Below, piece by piece: positions 7,063 to 9,567 of a stretch of DNA of 9,567 nucleotides. The stretch comes from an uncultured Spirochaetaceae bacterium (lineage in GTDB: Bacteria; Spirochaetota; Spirochaetia; Treponematales; Treponemataceae). The translations under genes were made by a program, and so were the position numbers. Position 1 is the stretch's first letter; every line of letters starts with the position of its first letter. The notes below the pieces were generated by a model. That model was not told the origin of the DNA. It worked only from the letters and a program-made list of their open reading frames with translations, and made no database searches. The stretch lies in NCBI GenBank assembly GCA_902773215.1, contig CACYDQ010000110.1:1-9567 (forward strand). Reading direction: 5' to 3'.

Positions 7063-7082
7063 CTTTGCTTTTCGGCTACCAT
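7054..7082 (+). promoter_or_regulatory. Weak candidate promoter for the pseudouridine synthase gene
   Basis: TTGATT (7054-7059), a 17-base spacer and TACCAT (7077-7082), each a 4 of 6 match. The predicted start near 7089 would leave about four bases before the ATG at 7093. An overlapping TTGACT at 7059 has no suitable -10. It may be chance; readthrough from the HD-GYP gene is the alternative. Confidence 0.25.
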
Positions 7083-7092
7083 TTCCCATAGG

Positions 7093-7884
7093 ATGAAGCA
7101 GCAGGCAGACTTTACGACGATTTACTCGGACAGCGACATCATAGTGGTGAACAAGAGAAGCGGGCTTCTGGTGGCGGCTGACCGTTACGACGACCAAGCT
7201 CCCCGCCTGGATCTCGCCGTGCAGAAGGAGGCCGGGGAAATCTGGGCCGTCCACCGGATTGACAAGGATACGAGCGGGCTGGTCGTCTATGCCCGCAATG
7301 CGGACGCGCACAAAGCCCTCTCCGAGCAGTTCGAGAAGCGGTCGGTTCACAAGACCTATCACTGCCTGGTCAACGGAAGGCCGGTCTGGAAGGAATTCCA
7401 TGCGGACTACCCCCTGCAGGTGGACGGTGACAAGCGGCACAGGACAATCGTTGCCAAGGGGGGCAAGCCCTCGGTGACAGACTTCCGCCTGATCGGGGCA
7501 TGCGGCCCTTTCAGCTGGCTTGAGGCCTGCCCCAAGACCGGGCGGACGCATCAGATACGCGCACACCTGCGGGAGATGAATCTGACGATTGTCGCCGACC
7601 CCCTTTATTCCGGCAACCAGCGTGGCGTTTATCTGAGCGACTTCAAGCGCAAGTGGAACGGCAACGAGGATGAGGAGCGGCCATTGCTGTCCCGGCTCGC
7701 CCTGCACGCGTATTCGATAGAATTCAGGCATCCTGCAAGCGGCGGGACAGTCAACTTCTGTGCTCCCTATCCCCGTGACCTTGAGGCAGTCAGAAAGCAG
7801 TTGGCCAAGCTTTTCAAGGTTGACCCGCTGGCGGAAAGCGGAGTCCTGGACAAAAGCGGCATGGCAGGGGAAACAGGCCGATGA
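7093..7884 (+). CDS. RluA-family RNA pseudouridine synthase
   Basis: 263 residues. Converts uridine to pseudouridine in rRNA or tRNA. The catalytic motif HRIDKDTSGLVVYAR (54-68) holds the nucleophile D57. PKTGRTHQIRAHL (147-159) and VADPLY (167-172) are the other family signatures. There is no N-terminal S4 RNA-binding domain, so it resembles the short RluA and TruC types more than RluC or RluD. The target site cannot be told from the sequence. The tail after about residue 240 is variable and probably disordered. ATG 7093 has no usable ribosome site: AGG touches the start codon directly. It lies 30 bases after the HD-GYP stop. Its own stop overlaps the omptin start as ATGA, so the two are co-translated. 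Confidence 0.9.
   Translation: MKQQADFTTIYSDSDIIVVNKRSGLLVAADRYDDQAPRLDLAVQKEAGEIWAVHRIDKDTSGLVVYARNADAHKALSEQFEKRSVHKTYHCLVNGRPVWKEFHADYPLQVDGDKRHRTIVAKGGKPSVTDFRLIGACGPFSWLEACPKTGRTHQIRAHLREMNLTIVADPLYSGNQRGVYLSDFKRKWNGNEDEERPLLSRLALHAYSIEFRHPASGGTVNFCAPYPRDLEAVRKQLAKLFKVDPLAESGVLDKSGMAGETGR
7866..7871 (+). promoter_or_regulatory. Ribosome binding site for the omptin gene
   Basis: AGGGGA, nine bases before ATG 7881 and inside the end of the pseudouridine synthase gene. It supports the ATGA-overlap start rather than a later one. Confidence 0.6.
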
Positions 7885-8891
7885 GAATCTGGAAACTGCC
7901 TGCCAGCCTGATTGCTGTCATAGCCCTGACACTGCTTGCCGCGCAACCGGCCCTGGCGGAGGATCGGAAGTTCCACCTTTTTGTTGAGCCGGAGGCCTAT
8001 TACCTCTACGGGGAACAGGATGAGTACGTGTTCTATGACGAGACGCGGAACAGCGAAGGCCTGCTCAGCAAGCTGGAGTGGCAGGAGCGGGATTTCAAGC
8101 TTTTGGGGGGCAAGGTAGGGGCAAGCTTCGAGCGGCTCGGGGCTGAGCTCCAGCTTCTTTATGCGATCAGGGGCGTGTCAGGCGAGATGTACGATTCCGA
8201 CTGGCTCAATTACGATGACACGAAGACCCACTACTCGGTGAACGAAAACGAGCTGCAAAGCTGCTTCCGCCTGAGTTTCATGACCTATTTCGATTTTCAT
8301 CCGGTTCCGGGCTATGAGGCCTTCTCCCTTGCGCCGACGGCAGAGTTCGCATACAAGAACATGGTTTTTTCCTCAACGAACATTGAGGGCTGGTACGGGG
8401 TGCTGGGGACGGACGGGCACTATGCGCCCTGGAACTCGCAGAATGTCGTCCACTATCCGAATCCCAGGGGGCAGCTGCTCGGCGTGGACTACGAGAAAAT
8501 CGTCTTCTATACCTTCATAGGCGGGCAGGCCAAACTGAACCTGGTGAACGACAGGCTGCACCTGAAACTGGGCGGGGCTGTCTCCCCGTTCTGCTACGTG
8601 AAGACCGAGGACAAGCACTACTCCGACCTGGCCCGGAAGCATTACCAGTACTACAAGGACGATATCAACGTCGTGTTCAGGACTTTCAAAGGAAATTTTT
8701 CCACTTTCTTCGATATCAATGATATAATATCCCTTGGGCTGAACGGGGAGGGCTTGATGAGCCTGACCACGAAAGGCTCCCTGAACAAGTTCGAGTCGGG
8801 CAAAGGCTGGCAGAGCTATGACGGCAACTGGGGCGGTGTCTCCGAATACACGCTCCAGATTGGTGTCGGTATCAGGATTAACATCTTTTAA
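7881..8891 (+). CDS. Omptin-family outer-membrane protease
   Basis: 336 residues with a clear Sec signal peptide: basic n-region, hydrophobic core at 8-20 and likely cleavage after AQPALA (21-26). The mature protein is about 310 residues, close to OmpT at 297. Omptins are 10-strand barrels with an outward-facing Asp/His active site that cut polypeptides, often next to basic residues. The four catalytic positions appear conserved: D105 and D107 in YDSDW match OmpT D83/D85, and D244 and H246 in EDKHY match D210/H212. SKLEW (63-67) parallels the omptin SQLDW motif. The protein alternates aromatic strands and ends in Phe, as barrel proteins do for Bam assembly. Overall similarity to enterobacterial omptins is low. 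The start overlaps the pseudouridine synthase stop and has a good ribosome site. Its substrate is unknown; the assignment rests on motifs. Confidence 0.8.
   Translation: MRIWKLPASLIAVIALTLLAAQPALAEDRKFHLFVEPEAYYLYGEQDEYVFYDETRNSEGLLSKLEWQERDFKLLGGKVGASFERLGAELQLLYAIRGVSGEMYDSDWLNYDDTKTHYSVNENELQSCFRLSFMTYFDFHPVPGYEAFSLAPTAEFAYKNMVFSSTNIEGWYGVLGTDGHYAPWNSQNVVHYPNPRGQLLGVDYEKIVFYTFIGGQAKLNLVNDRLHLKLGGAVSPFCYVKTEDKHYSDLARKHYQYYKDDINVVFRTFKGNFSTFFDINDIISLGLNGEGLMSLTTKGSLNKFESGKGWQSYDGNWGGVSEYTLQIGVGIRINIF
8720..8728 (+). promoter_or_regulatory. Possible internal extended -10 promoter
   Basis: TGATATAAT, a perfect extended -10 (TGn plus TATAAT), lies in an AT-rich patch of the G+C-rich omptin gene, about 180 bases before the kinase-like gene. 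No credible -35 is present. It might give the last gene separate expression, but it also encodes DINDII in frame and may be chance. Confidence 0.35.
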
Positions 8892-8907
8892 GCAAGGATG
8901 GCAGGAC

Positions 8908-9555
8908 ATGAAAAAGATTATCACGATAAGCCGTGAATACGGCTCGGGCGGGCGTTCCATCGGCAAAAAGGTCGCCGAGAGGCTCGGTATCTCCTTCTAT
9001 GACAGCGAGATTATAGACATGGCGGCGGAGACTTCGGGCCTGTCCAAGGAATTCATCACCCGGACGGAACAGAGCATCTCAAGCGGCCTGCTCTATACCC
9101 TGCTTCTGGGGACAAGCTATGCGACCCCGGGAACGACGGGATTCCACGCGGGGACACGGGCAACGATGAACGTTCCCCTCGCGGATCAGGTGTTCAACGC
9201 GCAGAGGCAGGTCGTCATAGACCTTGCCAAGAAAGGCCCCTGCGTCATCGTCGGCCGCTGTGCCGACTACATCCTGACGCATACCGAGGAGATAAACAAG
9301 GATGATGTCTTCAACGTGTTTATCTATGCCCCCCTGGAGTTCAAGGCAAAGCGCGCCGTTGAGCTGAAGGGGCTGGACGAGGCGAACGCCAGGAAGGACG
9401 TGAAGCTCATCGACAAGCGGCGGGCCAACCACTACAACACCTTCACCGAGCAGACCTGGGGGGACAGGAAGTGTTACCATGCCCTGCTCAACAGCTCGCT
9501 CTTCGGCATTGACGGCACCGCCGACATCATCGTGAACCTGGTACAGCACACATAA
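8908..9555 (+). CDS. Cytidylate-kinase-like protein
   Basis: 215 residues of the cytidylate-kinase-like (AAA_26-type) P-loop family. The N-terminus SREYGSGGRSIGKKVAERLG (8-27) is the nucleotide-binding loop in the family's GSGGxxIGxxxA form. CVIVGRCADYIL (112-123) is the second signature, and the basic stretch DKRRANHYN (169-177) fits the lid region. These proteins are often annotated as cytidylate kinases, but many lack proven CMP kinase activity, so the substrate is left open. Residues of about 60-92 form a Gly/Thr-rich insert-like stretch. The start at 8908 is chosen over earlier in-frame codons, which lie inside the omptin gene, because AAGGA (8894-8898) sits nine bases upstream. The 16-base gap suggests one operon with the omptin gene. 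The last 12 bases of the window hold nothing further. Confidence 0.87.
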   Translation: MKKIITISREYGSGGRSIGKKVAERLGISFYDSEIIDMAAETSGLSKEFITRTEQSISSGLLYTLLLGTSYATPGTTGFHAGTRATMNVPLADQVFNAQRQVVIDLAKKGPCVIVGRCADYILTHTEEINKDDVFNVFIYAPLEFKAKRAVELKGLDEANARKDVKLIDKRRANHYNTFTEQTWGDRKCYHALLNSSLFGIDGTADIIVNLVQHT

Positions 9556-9567
9556 CACGCATCCTAA

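Noticed and set aside
7030..7072. Possible terminator after the HD-GYP gene: GCGGG and CCCGC arms (7030-7034, 7044-7048) followed by T-rich bases.
   Set aside because: Only five base pairs with a nine-base loop, inside the coding end, and the T bases are interrupted and several bases away.
1..9567. A hidden defence island, CRISPR array, integron or phage segment.
   Set aside because: No direct repeat arrays, integrase, transposase, toxin-antitoxin pair or nuclease signature seen; all nine genes have ordinary cellular roles or are single unknowns.

Overview
The window is G+C-rich by eye (third codon positions are mostly G or C) and densely coded, with nine protein genes and almost no spare DNA. 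There are no RNA genes, mobile elements or CRISPR arrays. The omptin-type beta-barrel with a signal peptide and C-terminal Phe points to a bacterium with an outer membrane. The mix of HD-GYP phosphodiesterases, GtrA protein, Bug-type binding protein, omptin and cytidylate-kinase-like protein would fit a spirochaete such as a gut Treponema. That placement is an impression from gene content, not proven by the sequence.

Layout. (1) 13-1539, plus strand: a soluble GAF-HD-GYP protein, probably a c-di-GMP phosphodiesterase. (2) 1536-2525, minus strand, convergent and sharing stop-codon bases with gene 1: an orphan Bug/TctC-type solute-binding protein with its own strong promoter. (3) 2605-3572, minus strand: a GtrA-family membrane protein followed, with an ATGA overlap, by a two-helix membrane protein of unknown function. 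(4) 3644-7062, plus strand: a NapA/CPA2-type cation:proton antiporter followed, with an ATGA overlap, by a six-helix membrane HD-GYP protein carrying a long unrecognised C-terminal region with an internal duplication. (5) 7093-9555, plus strand: an RluA-family pseudouridine synthase, an omptin-family outer-membrane protease (ATGA overlap) and a cytidylate-kinase-like protein 16 bases further on.

How the parts relate. Two HD-GYP proteins lie within 7 kb. One is soluble with GAF sensors; the other is membrane-bound and tied to an antiporter. This suggests that cyclic-dinucleotide turnover here responds to internal ligands and to membrane or ion state, which is inference. The remaining genes look like ordinary neighbours, not parts of one pathway. 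No defence, secretion or biosynthetic system is visible.

The most notable structure is in the control DNA. The antiporter and the binding protein each have a near-consensus sigma70-type promoter whose -10 box ends exactly 7 bases before the ATG, so both mRNAs should be essentially leaderless. The antiporter promoter is also interleaved, in the same 36 bases, with a divergent promoter for the gtrA operon, so only one could be occupied at a time. The other novelty candidate is the duplicated C-terminal module of the second HD-GYP protein.
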